Source: Actinomycetes bacterium (GTDB taxonomy: Bacteria > Actinomycetota > Acidimicrobiia > Acidimicrobiales > Bog-793). From it: a stretch of DNA of 64,000 nt. The translations under genes and the position numbers were made by a program. The stretch covers positions 16,111 to 80,110 of the forward strand of contig JAJZBI010000017.1 in assembly GCA_021798985.1 (NCBI GenBank). Reading direction: 5' to 3'. Positions 18,203 through 28,193 of this stretch are shown here, piece after piece (within the stretch, counting starts at the first letter, position 1; each line of letters opens with the position of its first letter). Under the pieces are notes generated by a model. That model searched no databases and was not told where the DNA came from. It was given only the letters and a program-made list of their open reading frames with translations.

Positions 18203-18526
18203 ATGGCCTCTCCTGTTCCTCCGAGCGACCGGCGGGCCGGCGCGTTCGCGCAGCTGCGCGGCGCGACCCGATGGACGCTGTTCGGCGCCACCGTGGCGAC
18301 CGCCACCTTCGCCGGCCTCGCCGCCCACGACCTGCCCGGCCGCCGCGGAACCTCGAGCACGCCGCCCTCGAGCACCTCGACGGCCACCGCTCCGAGCATT
18401 GCCTCGCCGCCAAGCGGGGTCTCGGGCACGAGCGGTGGCTCAAGGACAAGCGGGGCGCAGCCCGTCGGCGCGCCCATAGCGACCACCCAGCCACCCGTCG
18501 CCGTCTCGGGAGGCTCGGCGCCATGA
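18203..18526 (+). CDS. Small single-TM protein with Ser/Thr/Pro/Gly-rich extracytoplasmic tail, coupled to apbE
   Basis: ATGA overlap with apbE; one TM (WTLFGATVATATFAGLAAH) plus low-complexity linker. Confidence 0.6.
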   Translation: MASPVPPSDRRAGAFAQLRGATRWTLFGATVATATFAGLAAHDLPGRRGTSSTPPSSTSTATAPSIASPPSGVSGTSGGSRTSGAQPVGAPIATTQPPVAVSGGSAP

Positions 18527-19467
18527 CCAGCGAGACGATCGCCGTGCGTCATGGCCGGGCTCTTGGCACTGAGGTCACCCTGGCAACGACTGCGGTCGAT
18601 CCCGAGGCGTGCTGGCGCCTGCTCAGCACGGAGCTCGCCGCCATCGACCTCGCCTGCAGCCGCTTTCGCCCCGACTCTGAGGTGCGCGCCCTGCAAGGGG
18701 CGGGGGGCCGGGCGCTCGTGGTCTCACCGGGCTGCGCCGAGGCCATTGAGGTCGCGCTCGAGGTGGCGCAACGCACGGGCGGCCTCGTCGACCCGACCGT
18801 CGGGGAGCTGCTCGTCCGTCTCGGCTACGACCGCGACTTCGACGCCCTCGCCGCCGATTGCGACGAGCCCGTTCCGGCCTGCGCTCCGGCGATCGGCTGG
18901 TGGAGCGTGGAGGTCAACCGCCGTGCGGGCACGGTGCGCGTGCCGCCAGGCGTCCTGCTCGACCTGGGAGCCACCGCCAAGGCCCTCGCCGCTGATCGCG
19001 CGGCGGCCCGCCTCGCCCGCCGAAGCGGCGCCGGTGTCCTCGTCAGCCTCGGCGGCGACGTCGCCGTGGCCGGCGAGCCCCCAGCATCGGGGTGGCCGAT
19101 CGGTATCGCCTGGATCTCGGGTGCGCCGGCATCCGAGGTGCGCCAGTGCGTCGCCCTTCGACACGGCGGCCTGGCGAGCTCGAGCGGACCAGCGCGTGCC
19201 TGGCGACGCGCCGGACAGACCCAGCACCACATCGTCGACCCGAGGACCGGCCACAGCGTCGCCTCGCGCTGGCGGCTCGCCAGCGTGGTCGCGCCCAGCT
19301 GCGTCGAGGCGAACGCCTGGGCGACGGCAGCGATCGTCGCCTCTTCGGAGGCGCCAGAACGCCTCGAGGCGACCGGCCTGGCGGCGCGCCTCGAGGCCTT
19401 CGACGGCACCGTCGTGCACCTCGGCGCCTGGCCGGTGCCGTCTCAGCCCGCGGTGCCGGGCCCATGA
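18523..19467 (+). CDS. apbE: FAD:protein FMN transferase (ApbE family), second copy
   Basis: ALGTEVTLATT..ACSRFRPDSEVRAL..VLLDLGATAKALAADRAAARL..SLGGDVAVAGEPP..HHIVDPRTGHSV. Confidence 0.9.
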   Translation: MTSETIAVRHGRALGTEVTLATTAVDPEACWRLLSTELAAIDLACSRFRPDSEVRALQGAGGRALVVSPGCAEAIEVALEVAQRTGGLVDPTVGELLVRLGYDRDFDALAADCDEPVPACAPAIGWWSVEVNRRAGTVRVPPGVLLDLGATAKALAADRAAARLARRSGAGVLVSLGGDVAVAGEPPASGWPIGIAWISGAPASEVRQCVALRHGGLASSSGPARAWRRAGQTQHHIVDPRTGHSVASRWRLASVVAPSCVEANAWATAAIVASSEAPERLEATGLAARLEAFDGTVVHLGAWPVPSQPAVPGP

Positions 19468-20255
19468 CCGCCGCGATCTCCTCCCAGTCGCTGTGGTATC
19501 TCGCCCGCGGCAGCGGCGTGGTGATGCTCGTCATGTTGAGCGCCACCGTCGTGCTCGGGATCGCGACGGCACAACGCGCCGCCGCGCCGTCCTGGCCGCG
19601 CTTTGCCGTGGCCGAGCTGCACCGCCGGATCGCGCTGATGAGCGTCCTCTTCCTTGGACTGCACGTGGCGACGTCGGTGATCGACCCGTACGCGGGGATC
19701 GGCTGGCTGAGCACCGTCGCGCCCTTCACCTCCTCCTATCGCCCAATTTGGCTCGGGCTCGGCACCCTCTCGCTCGACGTGGTCTTCGTCGTTCTCGCCT
19801 CGAGCCTGCTGCGGCGACGGATCGGCGAGCGCACCTGGCGCGTCCTGCACTGGCTCGCCTACGCCAGCTGGCCGGTCGCGCTCGTGCACGCCGTCGGCAC
19901 CGGCACCGACGTGCGTCTCGGCTGGTTCCAGCTGATCGTTGCGCTGAGCGTCGGCGCCGTGGCGACGGCCGGCGCCTGGCGCCTGGTCCACGCCGACCGA
20001 GCGCGCCGCGGCGCCCGGCTCCTCATCGCCGGCGGCGCCGGCCTGGTGCTCCTCGTCGGGATCGCCTGGGCCCGCTCGGGGCCGCTGCGGCCGAGCCCAT
20101 TGTCGGGCCAGGCCGTCCCAGCAGGCGCGCCGGCCGCCGGGGCCCACCGCGCCAGGCCCTCGAGCACCGCGGCGCCCACGTCCCGTGGAGGCGAACACCG
20201 CGAGCCAGCCGAGGCGGGTGAATCTGCGATCGCGGGGGCCGATGATGGCAACTGA
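19464..20255 (+). CDS. Ferric reductase-like transmembrane (b-type haem) protein
   Basis: Multi-TM with His pairs (ELHRRIALMSVLFLGLHVATSV; VLHWLAYASWPVALVHAVGTG); ATGA overlap with apbE. Confidence 0.85.
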   Translation: MTAAISSQSLWYLARGSGVVMLVMLSATVVLGIATAQRAAAPSWPRFAVAELHRRIALMSVLFLGLHVATSVIDPYAGIGWLSTVAPFTSSYRPIWLGLGTLSLDVVFVVLASSLLRRRIGERTWRVLHWLAYASWPVALVHAVGTGTDVRLGWFQLIVALSVGAVATAGAWRLVHADRARRGARLLIAGGAGLVLLVGIAWARSGPLRPSPLSGQAVPAGAPAAGAHRARPSSTAAPTSRGGEHREPAEAGESAIAGADDGN

Positions 20256-21552
20256 CGCGCTTCTCCGCCGACCGCTGCGCGTCGCCCGGCTGCTCTCCGT
20301 GGAGGTGCCCGCTGCACCGATTGGCCTCGCCGAGCACCTCGAGCGGCACGGGCCGCTGCGCGTCGCTCCTCGGCGGGCGGGCGCCGAGCAGCTGGCGCTG
20401 CTCGATGAGATCGGGCGCTCAGGGCTCACCGGGCGCGGCGGTGGCGGCTTTCCGACCGCGGCCAAGCTCACCATGATCCGCCAGGCGGGCGGCGCTCGCC
20501 TGCTCATCGTCAATGCCACCGAGGGCGAGCCGGCGAGCGCCAAGGACAAGACGCTGCTCACCTACGCACCACATCTCGTCCTCGACGGCGCCGAGGTGGT
20601 CGCCGGCCTGATCGGGGCCACTCGAGCGCTCGTCGCCCTCGACGAGCGCGACGCGCCACGCCGGGCCGCGTTGCGCGTGGCGCTCGGCGAGCGGGCCGCG
20701 CGCCATGGCGTGCGCGTCGAGATCGGTGCCGTCGCCGTGCCGCCGGGCTACGTGCACGGTGAGGAGTCCGCCCTTTCGAACTTCGTCCTCACCGGGGTGG
20801 CGCTCCCCTTCTTTCGGCCCGACAAGTCCAAACCGCTGCAGCGACGTCGCCAGCGCACGCTCGTGCAGAACGCCGAGACGCTGGCGCACGTGGCGCTCAT
20901 CGCCCGCCACGGCGCCGCCTGGTTCGCGACCGCCGGCGACAAGGGCGCGAGCGGGAGCACCCTCGTCACCTTGTCCGGCTCGCTCGCGCATCCCGGCGTC
21001 TTCGAGGTCGCCCTCGGCCACCCGCTCGGCGACGTGGTTGGCCTCGGCGCACCGACCGAGGCGCTCCAGGCGGTGCTCGTCGGCGGCTACGGCGGCAGCT
21101 GGGTCGGACCGGGCGCGCTCGGCGCCCCCTACAGCAAGGCCGGACTGGGACCGCACGGCGCCGCGCCGGGGGCCGGGGTCCTCCTCGCCCTCGGCGAGCG
21201 GCACTGCGGGATCGCCGAGAGCGCCCGCCTCGCCGCCTATCTCGCCCGACAGGGGGCCGGCCAGTGCGGCCCGTGCGTCTTCGGACTGCCCGCCCTCGCC
21301 GAGGATCTCGGCCGGCTCGCCCGCGGCGACGCCGACGCGGGCACGCTCGAGCGTCTCGAGCGCCGCCTCGCCACGATCGCCGGGCGCGGCGGCTGTGGCC
21401 ATCCCGACGGCGCCGTGCGCATGGTGAAGAGCGCCCTCTCGGTCTTTTGCGAAGACGTCGCCCGCCACCGCGCCGGCCAGCCCTGCCCGTGGGCCTCGGC
21501 TCCGAGTCTGCTTGCGCCCGCGGCCCTGGAGGGCCCTGGCGGTGGGCGATGA
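20242..21552 (+). CDS. NuoF-like / SLBB-domain Fe-S flavoprotein (NADH dehydrogenase subunit F-related)
   Basis: SGLTGRGGGGFPTAAKL, NATEGEPASAKDKTLL, EESALSNF, and Fe-S segment GAGQCGPCVFGLPALA..GRGGCGHPDG. Confidence 0.88.
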   Translation: MMATDALLRRPLRVARLLSVEVPAAPIGLAEHLERHGPLRVAPRRAGAEQLALLDEIGRSGLTGRGGGGFPTAAKLTMIRQAGGARLLIVNATEGEPASAKDKTLLTYAPHLVLDGAEVVAGLIGATRALVALDERDAPRRAALRVALGERAARHGVRVEIGAVAVPPGYVHGEESALSNFVLTGVALPFFRPDKSKPLQRRRQRTLVQNAETLAHVALIARHGAAWFATAGDKGASGSTLVTLSGSLAHPGVFEVALGHPLGDVVGLGAPTEALQAVLVGGYGGSWVGPGALGAPYSKAGLGPHGAAPGAGVLLALGERHCGIAESARLAAYLARQGAGQCGPCVFGLPALAEDLGRLARGDADAGTLERLERRLATIAGRGGCGHPDGAVRMVKSALSVFCEDVARHRAGQPCPWASAPSLLAPAALEGPGGGR

Positions 21553-21794
21553 CGCGGCGCGCCCTGCGGCTGCGGATCGACCCGGTTGCCTGTGACGGCT
21601 ACGGCTACTGCGCCGAGCTGCTGCCCGAGCTCGTCGAGCTCGACGAGTGGGGCTATCCGATCGTCTCGGACCCGGTGGTGCCCACCGCGCTCGAGGCGCT
21701 CGCCCGGCGCTGCGCGACCGCCTGCCCGCGCAACGCCGTGCTGCTCGAGGCGCCCGCCCCACCACTGCCCGCGGGGCGCCCCGGCGCGCGGTGA
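21549..21794 (+). CDS. Small ferredoxin (likely [3Fe-4S]-type)
   Basis: RIDPVACDGYGYCAELLPELVELDEWGYP..RRCATACPRNAVLL; C-x5-C plus distal CP; ATGA overlap with upstream gene. Confidence 0.85.
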   Translation: MTRRALRLRIDPVACDGYGYCAELLPELVELDEWGYPIVSDPVVPTALEALARRCATACPRNAVLLEAPAPPLPAGRPGAR

Positions 21795-21849
21795 CGGCCC
21801 GGGTCGAGCACGCGGTGGCGCGCGGCGCCCGGACGGGTAAGGGGTCGCG

Positions 21850-22380
21850 GTGGGCTTCGCCGACTTCACTCGCCTCGTCGATCCGCCGCTGTACGTGCTG
21901 ACCGTCGCCGGGGCGCACGAGAACAGCGGCTGTCTGATCGGCTTCGCCAGCCAGGTCAGCATCTTCCCGCCCCGCTTTCTCGCCTGCGTGTCAGAGGTCA
22001 ACCACACCGCCAAGCTCACCGCGGACGCCGAGGTGCTCGCACTGCACCTGCTCGGCGCCGACCAGAAGGCCCTGGCTGCCCACTTCGGCGAGCTGACCGG
22101 TGACGAGGTGGACAAGTTCGCCGGCGTCGCGTGGCATCCCGGCCCCTTCGGAGCCCCCATCCTCGAGGCGGCGCGCGCGGTCTTCGAGGGGCGGGTCCTC
22201 GAGCGCCACCGCTTCGGCGACCATGTCGGACACCTCCTCGAGCCGCTCGACGCCAGCGCCAGCGCCGCGCAGTCCCCCGGCGAGCAGCTGCGTCTGAACG
22301 ACGCGGTGGACCTCGATGCCGGGCACCCCCCCGAAGAGGCGCTCGATCACCCGGCCGGCGGCTCCCGAGGCGCCCGGTAG
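21850..22380 (+). CDS. Flavin reductase family protein
   Basis: DPPLYVLTVAGAHENSGCLIGFASQVSIFPPRFLACVSEVNHT, typical flavin reductase-like domain. Confidence 0.8.
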   Translation: MGFADFTRLVDPPLYVLTVAGAHENSGCLIGFASQVSIFPPRFLACVSEVNHTAKLTADAEVLALHLLGADQKALAAHFGELTGDEVDKFAGVAWHPGPFGAPILEAARAVFEGRVLERHRFGDHVGHLLEPLDASASAAQSPGEQLRLNDAVDLDAGHPPEEALDHPAGGSRGAR

Positions 22381-22610
22381 GTCCCGGCACGAGCTCGAGC
22401 CCACCGACTCCCCCAACGCGCCCGCGGACCCCCACCGGCCGAGCGGCGGCAGTGCTCGGAGTCACCGTGGCTCCATCAACGCCGCGATCGTCCAAAGACC
22501 GTGCGGGCCTTGGACGGGGTGCCCGAGGCGAGCAAGCCGGGCCCCGTCGACGCCACCAAGATCTCGCGGATCGTCGTGATCCACCGATCCCGCGAGCCGC
22601 CGGGGGACCC

Positions 22611-23363
22611 TCAAGCTCGGCGGTCCATCAGCGCGAAGACCCCCCAGCCGAGGTATTCGCGGGTGTACCTCGCGTAGCGGGCGGGCTCGGTCGCAAGCTC
22701 GCTGCGCACCTGCTCGGCGAGCTCGTCGTCACCACTCGCATCGAGCCAGCGGCGCAGGTTCAGCCACTGCGCTGCCTGGTAGCGGTCCCAGCTGTCCTGG
22801 TCCGCCAGCACCATCTCCACGACGTCGCAGCCAAGCGTGCCGAACTGCTCGATCAAGGCCGGCAGCGCACGGAGGTCCGCAAGCTCAGCGACCTGACACG
22901 CTTCGACGGTCGCCCGGTCCGGCGGCTGGCGCCGCCAGTAGGGCTCACCGATCAGCATCAATCCGCCGTCGTGAAGGTTCCGGCGGAGCAAATCGACCGT
23001 GCCGGCCACGCCGCCGCCGATCCAGGTGGCACCAACGCACGCGGCCACGTCGACCGGGACGTCGGCGACGTAGCCGGTGGCATCACCATGGATGAACGCG
23101 ACGCGATCGGCGACGCCGAGCTCGCGGGCGCGGGAGCGGGCGCGGTCGGTGAACACGATGCTGAGGTCCACCCCCGTCCCGACGATGCGATGATCCCGCG
23201 CCCAGGTGCAAAGCATCTCTCCCGAGCCGCTGCCGAGGTCGAGCACCGTGGCCCCTGCGGCGAGGTCCAGCGCCTCGCCCAGCGTGGCGAGCTTCAGCGC
23301 ACTGAACGGGTTGTGGATACGGTGACTGCTCTCACGGATCGTGAAGATGCGTGGGATGTCCAT
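22611..23363 (-). CDS. Class I SAM-dependent methyltransferase
   Basis: TVLDLGSGSGEMLCTWA motif I. Confidence 0.85.
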   Translation of the reverse strand: MDIPRIFTIRESSHRIHNPFSALKLATLGEALDLAAGATVLDLGSGSGEMLCTWARDHRIVGTGVDLSIVFTDRARSRARELGVADRVAFIHGDATGYVADVPVDVAACVGATWIGGGVAGTVDLLRRNLHDGGLMLIGEPYWRRQPPDRATVEACQVAELADLRALPALIEQFGTLGCDVVEMVLADQDSWDRYQAAQWLNLRRWLDASGDDELAEQVRSELATEPARYARYTREYLGWGVFALMDRRA

Positions 23364-23531
23364 CGCGCTTCAGCGTCGCCGCCGGCCAGCATCGAGGCAA
23401 GCCTTTCTCGAGCCCGCGATCCACGCCACGCCGGCAGCCGGGATGACCTAGGACCATCGCCGCAGCATCCCGCTGGCGAAGTCCTGGCCAAGACGGCCGG
23501 CGGTTGTGGCCCATCAGCGCCGTAGGTGCGC

Positions 23532-25952
23532 TCAGGGTCTCGCGCACTCGAGAGTGATCGGCAGGTCGGCCGACGAGGTGCCGATGCGCAAGCGAAACGG
23601 CCCCTCGAGGGGCACGTAGCGGCCGGTGCGGTAGCGGCGGAGTTGCTCCCGAGCGATCGACACCTGCGCGAGCGCCGTCTCGCCGGGCGCCACCTCGATC
23701 GTGCAGAACGCCTTCAGCTCGAGCACCGGGCGGTCCGGCTCGCCGCTCTCGAGGTAGCACTGGAGCACCGCACGGCCCGCGGGTCCGGCGGTGTTGGTCA
23801 CCGGGACGCGGACGCGATAGCCGGTCTCGTCGCGCGTTGCGGTCGCTTCGCCGAGGGTGAAGCTCGAGTACGACAGGCCGAAGCCGAAGGGAAAGAGCAC
23901 GGGCAGCGCAGCATCTCCCGGCATGGCGCGATAGCCGAGACGGAACCCCTCCCCATAGCGCACCGTGCCGCCCGAGCCGGGGAAGAACGGGTCGCTCGGA
24001 ACGTCTCGTTGACGAGCGAAGAAGGTGGTCGGCAGCCGGCCCGAGAAGTTCTCCGCTCCGCACAACAGCCCGGCGAGCGCCGCTCCGGCCTCCTGGCCGG
24101 GAAACCACGCCTGGACGACCGCGGCGACCTCGTCCAGCCACGGCATAGTCACCGGTGCCCCGGTGTTGAGGACGACGACCGTCCGCGGGTTGGCGCGCGC
24201 CACGGCGCTGATCAGCGCGTCCTGGTCGCCGGGGAGGCCGAGGCTCGGGCGGTCCCGACCCTCGCGCTCATAGCCGTGCGGGCTGCCCACGACCACGACG
24301 GCACACTCGCAGCTCGCCGCGGTGCGCGCCGCCTGTTCGATGAGGTCGCCGGGATCGGGCGCGACGAGGGCGAGCTGGAGGCGGATGACGCCGGGGGTCG
24401 CATGGGGCGAGAACTCGATGCGCAGGGGGACCGGCCGACCGGCGCCCAGGACGACCGGCGCCCGCACCTCCTCGCCGCTCAGTTCGAAGCTCGGCTCGGC
24501 GGGGACCGGCGGGTCGCACTCGAGGACAACCTCGTCATCGATGAGGACCCGGGCATGCCCGCTCGCCTGCAGGACGAGCTGGTGCTGGCCCTGCGTGGCG
24601 GGTGAGAGCTCGGCGTCCACCACGACCTCGACCTCGCCGTTGGCGCTGCCCGGCACGACCTCGCCGAGCCAGAGCAGCTGGAGGCTGCGAGCCTGCTCCT
24701 CGCCGATCAACGCGCCGTGCGCCCGGCGGTGTTGGTAGCGGACGCGGGCGCCCTCGACGCCTTCGAAGGCGAGCTCGGGCGGCCCGAGGGGAGCGGGCCA
24801 GGCGGCGAGGGTGCTGCCGCGGGACAAGGCGATGCGGCTCGCCGGACCGAGCGCGTCAGCGAGCGCGGGGAGCAGCGGACTCACGTGCTCGGGGTTGACC
24901 TGCGCGCTGCCACCGCCGTGGTACTGCAGGCGGTCGGCGAGCGGGCCGATCAACGCCACGCTGGCGCCTTGGGCGAGCGGCAAGGCCTGCTCGTTCTTCA
25001 ACAGCACCATCGAGGCGCTCGCCGCACGGCGGATCAGCTTTCTGGTCGATTCGACCGGCGCGATCGGCCGGCGGGCTTGGCGGGCGCCGAGACCGGTGCG
25101 CGCCGCCAGGCGCGCCACGCGGGCCGCCGCGCGCGCGACATCGGCCGGAGCGACCTCGCTCGTTCGAAGCGCCGCCACGAGCGCCTCGCCGCGATAGCGG
25201 GGCGGTCCCGGCATCTCGAGGTCGAGCCCCGCGACGAGGGCGTCGGTGGTCGAGTGGGTGGCGAACCAGTCCGACATCACCACGCCGTCAAAGCCCCACT
25301 CCTCGCGCAGCACCTGGTGCAAGAGCACCGGGTGCTCGGAGCAGTAGGTACCCTCGAGACGGTTGTAGGCCGCCATCACCGACCACACCCCAGCCGCCAC
25401 GGCGCGCTCGAAGGGCAGGAGGTAGAGCTCGCGCAGCACCGCCTCGTCCACCTCGACCGAGATCGACATCCGCTCGAACTCGCCGTCGTTGCAGACAAAG
25501 TGCTTGATGCAAGCGCCGACACCCTCTTGCTGCAGCCCATCGATGTAGGCGACGGCGAGCTGTGCGGTGAGCTCGGGGTCCTCGGAGAAGCACTCGAAGT
25601 GGCGCCCCCCAAGTGGATGGCGGTGCAGGTTCACGGTGGGAGCGAGCAGCACCTGCGCCCCAGCGCGGCGCGTCTCGACGCCGAGCGCCGAGCCAACCGC
25701 GTGCACCAGCTCGTGGTCGAAGGTCGCACCGAGCGCGCTCGCGCAGGGAAAGCACGCGGAGCGCCCGCCAACAAAGCTGTCGCCACGCGCGCCGTTCGGC
25801 CCGTCGGTGACGACGAGATCGGTCCCAGCAACAGGGATGGGCACCCGCCACAGATCCCGACCGGCGCACATCGCGACCTGGTCAACGAGCGGCAGCTGCC
25901 CCACCGCGTCGTCGCGGTGGGGCAGCTCTTGTCCCGCTTGGCTGGAGTCCAT
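23532..25952 (-). CDS. Glycoside hydrolase family 3 beta-glucosidase with PA14-type insert
   Basis: TDGPNGARG, KHFVCNDGEFERMSISVEVDEAVLRELYLLPFE, GFDGVVMSDWFATHST, LPTTF..YGEGFRLGYR, C-terminal Fn3-like. Confidence 0.93.
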   Translation of the reverse strand: MDSSQAGQELPHRDDAVGQLPLVDQVAMCAGRDLWRVPIPVAGTDLVVTDGPNGARGDSFVGGRSACFPCASALGATFDHELVHAVGSALGVETRRAGAQVLLAPTVNLHRHPLGGRHFECFSEDPELTAQLAVAYIDGLQQEGVGACIKHFVCNDGEFERMSISVEVDEAVLRELYLLPFERAVAAGVWSVMAAYNRLEGTYCSEHPVLLHQVLREEWGFDGVVMSDWFATHSTTDALVAGLDLEMPGPPRYRGEALVAALRTSEVAPADVARAAARVARLAARTGLGARQARRPIAPVESTRKLIRRAASASMVLLKNEQALPLAQGASVALIGPLADRLQYHGGGSAQVNPEHVSPLLPALADALGPASRIALSRGSTLAAWPAPLGPPELAFEGVEGARVRYQHRRAHGALIGEEQARSLQLLWLGEVVPGSANGEVEVVVDAELSPATQGQHQLVLQASGHARVLIDDEVVLECDPPVPAEPSFELSGEEVRAPVVLGAGRPVPLRIEFSPHATPGVIRLQLALVAPDPGDLIEQAARTAASCECAVVVVGSPHGYEREGRDRPSLGLPGDQDALISAVARANPRTVVVLNTGAPVTMPWLDEVAAVVQAWFPGQEAGAALAGLLCGAENFSGRLPTTFFARQRDVPSDPFFPGSGGTVRYGEGFRLGYRAMPGDAALPVLFPFGFGLSYSSFTLGEATATRDETGYRVRVPVTNTAGPAGRAVLQCYLESGEPDRPVLELKAFCTIEVAPGETALAQVSIAREQLRRYRTGRYVPLEGPFRLRIGTSSADLPITLECARP

Positions 25953-26047
25953 GCCACCACCTTCCTTGTGCCGCCGCGACCCTAGGCGCCACGGCGCCGA
26001 GCGGCCGGCCAGAGGCCAAGATGGAACCCGAGCGAGGAGGACGCGAG

Positions 26048-27022
26048 ATGCGAGCAGCGCTATACCGCAAGGTGGGCAAGGCGAGCGAGGTCCTTGCCGT
26101 CGAGGAGGTGCCCACGCCCGAGCCTGGCCCCGGTGAGGTGCGGGTGCGGATCAGCGCGTCGGGGGTGAACCCGACGGACTGGAAGACGCGATCGGGCGCG
26201 ACCGGAGCCGATCCCGACGGCTTCCAGATTCCCCACCAAGACGGCGCTGGGGTGATCGACGCGCTCGGCGCGGGGGTGAGCGACCGCCACGTGGGCGAGC
26301 GCGTGTGGTGCTACCTGGCGGCCTTCGAGAACCGCTACGGGACCGCGGCGCAGTACTGCGTGCTGCCGGCCGAGCGCACCGTGGTGCTCCCCGATGGGGC
26401 GAGCGACGAGCTCGGCGCGTCGCTCGGCGTACCGGCGGTGACGGCCGCGCACTGCCTCGGCGGGGACCGCGGCGCGCTGGCGGGCGCCACGGTGCTGGTG
26501 GCCGGAGGGGCCGGCGCCGTCGGGCACTTCGCGATCGAGCTCGCAACGCACGCCGGGGCTCGCGTCGTCGCGACCGTCAGCTCGAAGGAGAAGGCCGAGC
26601 TCGCCCGGGCGGCGGGCGCCGACCTCGTCGTCAACTACCGCGACGACGACGTGGCCGAGAAGATCCGGCGCTTCAGCGGGCACGTCGACCGCGTCGTCGA
26701 GGTCGCCTTCGGCGCCAATCTCGCGCTCGACCTGGCGCTCAGCGCACCAGGCACGGAGATCGTCGTCTACGCCGCAGAAGCCGAGGACCCCCGCCTTCCG
26801 GTCCGCCAGCTGATGACGGCCAACGTGCGCGTCCGCTTCGTCTTGCTCTACCGGGTGCCCGGCGCCGAGCTCGCCGCGGCCGTCCGCTTCGTGGACGACG
26901 CGCTGCATCTCGGCGCCCTGAGCGCTCTCCCGCTCCACCGCTATCGCCTCGAGCAGGTCGCCGACGCGCAGGATGCCGTCGCCAATGGCGCGCTCGGCAA
27001 GGTCCTCGTGCTACCGGGCTGA
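26048..27022 (+). CDS. Zinc-type/quinone oxidoreductase-like MDR family NADPH dehydrogenase
   Basis: MRAALYRKVGKASEVLAVEEVPTPEPGPGEV; VLVAGGAGAVGHFAIELA. Confidence 0.88.
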   Translation: MRAALYRKVGKASEVLAVEEVPTPEPGPGEVRVRISASGVNPTDWKTRSGATGADPDGFQIPHQDGAGVIDALGAGVSDRHVGERVWCYLAAFENRYGTAAQYCVLPAERTVVLPDGASDELGASLGVPAVTAAHCLGGDRGALAGATVLVAGGAGAVGHFAIELATHAGARVVATVSSKEKAELARAAGADLVVNYRDDDVAEKIRRFSGHVDRVVEVAFGANLALDLALSAPGTEIVVYAAEAEDPRLPVRQLMTANVRVRFVLLYRVPGAELAAAVRFVDDALHLGALSALPLHRYRLEQVADAQDAVANGALGKVLVLPG

Positions 27023-27264
27023 CCGGCAGCGCAGGCAGCAAGCGCTTCGGACCGCTGCCCGGCCACGACCTCTGAGGGCGCCCGCTTCAGGGGCTGCTGG
27101 CCAAGGCGGCACCACCGGCCGACGTCCTCCGCCGAGCTCGCGATCAGCAGGAGCCCGGCGACACCGGCCAGACGGTGGCGGCTCCTCCTCGCATGGGAAA
27201 CGGCGTCGGCCACCACCGGTGGGCAGCGGGCCGCACGATGCGGCACAGCGGGCCGGCAGCCGGC

Positions 27265-27675
27265 TCAGAGGGAGAACCAGACGACCTTGCCGCCGAGCTC
27301 GGGCTCGACGCCCCACGCGCTCGCCAGCTCGTTCACGATCCGCAGGCCGCGCCCCCGCTCGGCGTCGGCTCGGGGGGCCATCACCGAGGGCATCCGTTCG
27401 CTCGCGTCCCGCACCTCGATCCGGATCTGCGGCCTGAGCTGGACGCGCACCTCAAAGGGCCCGGATGCATAGCGAACGGCGTTGCTGGCGAGCTCGGAGA
27501 CGAGCAGCTCGGCGGTTTCGCGCTGGCGCGCATCGGGAATCAGTGCTCCGACGAAGCGCCGCGCCGAACGGACCGCGCGCGGGATCGGCTCGAACACCGC
27601 GGCCGCCTCTCGCCGGGTCGTGCCGGCGCTCGCCTCGCCCTGGGGCATCCCCACGCAAGGGTGCAGGTCGCTCAT
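27265..27675 (-). CDS. ATP-binding protein, RsbW/anti-sigma-like HATPase
   Basis: Intact N-box ELLVSELASNAVRYA and GRGLRIVNELASAWGVE. Confidence 0.85.
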   Translation of the reverse strand: MSDLHPCVGMPQGEASAGTTRREAAAVFEPIPRAVRSARRFVGALIPDARQRETAELLVSELASNAVRYASGPFEVRVQLRPQIRIEVRDASERMPSVMAPRADAERGRGLRIVNELASAWGVEPELGGKVVWFSL

Positions 27676-27740
27676 GGCCGAAAGCTCACGCCGGGAAACC
27701 GGCGGATGTCAACGACCATTGACGGGTAAGAGTACCGACC

Positions 27741-28193
27741 ATGGAGACATACGGCAAGGAACTCGAGGAGTATCGCGCTGCTCCCGCCTCCTTGGCGCAG
27801 GCTGCGCCGCAGTCGGTGGACGCCGGCGACGGATCGGGACCCGATACGTCGGTCACGCTCGCGATCAACGCCTTGCAGGACTCGCTCGAAGAGAGCGCCC
27901 GGCGCGAGGCCGCACTCAGCCGCCAGCTCGACGCCATGAAGCGGGCACGCCGAGCGGGGCGGGAGTGGCGAGAAGTCCTGGCGAATGATGCCAATATGCA
28001 TGCCGTCACGGTGGTCGGAGAGATCGCCCGCCGCCTCGGCGAGAGCGGGGCCTCGTTCCGACGGACGTTGGCCCTGGCGCTCGTGCGCGAGGGCGACGGC
28101 CTGAGCGAGATCGCCCGGCGTTTTGGCATCTCTCGCCAGCGCGTCTTCAACTTGGTGCGGGCGAGCGACGGGGGCTCCTTGCGACAACGTTGA
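27741..28193 (+). CDS. Coiled-coil protein with C-terminal helix-turn-helix
   Basis: LSEIARRFGISRQRVFNLVRASDGG HTH; Glu/Arg-rich N-terminal coiled coil. Confidence 0.65.
   Translation: METYGKELEEYRAAPASLAQAAPQSVDAGDGSGPDTSVTLAINALQDSLEESARREAALSRQLDAMKRARRAGREWREVLANDANMHAVTVVGEIARRLGESGASFRRTLALALVREGDGLSEIARRFGISRQRVFNLVRASDGGSLRQR

Noticed and set aside
22381-22610. Possible coding fragment LDGVPEASKPGPVDATKISRIVVIHRS
   Set aside because: Too short and without a recognised family; could be a remnant but cannot be supported.
22131-23525. 464-aa plus-strand ORF
   Set aside because: Out of frame with the flavin reductase and antisense to the methyltransferase; compositionally biased.
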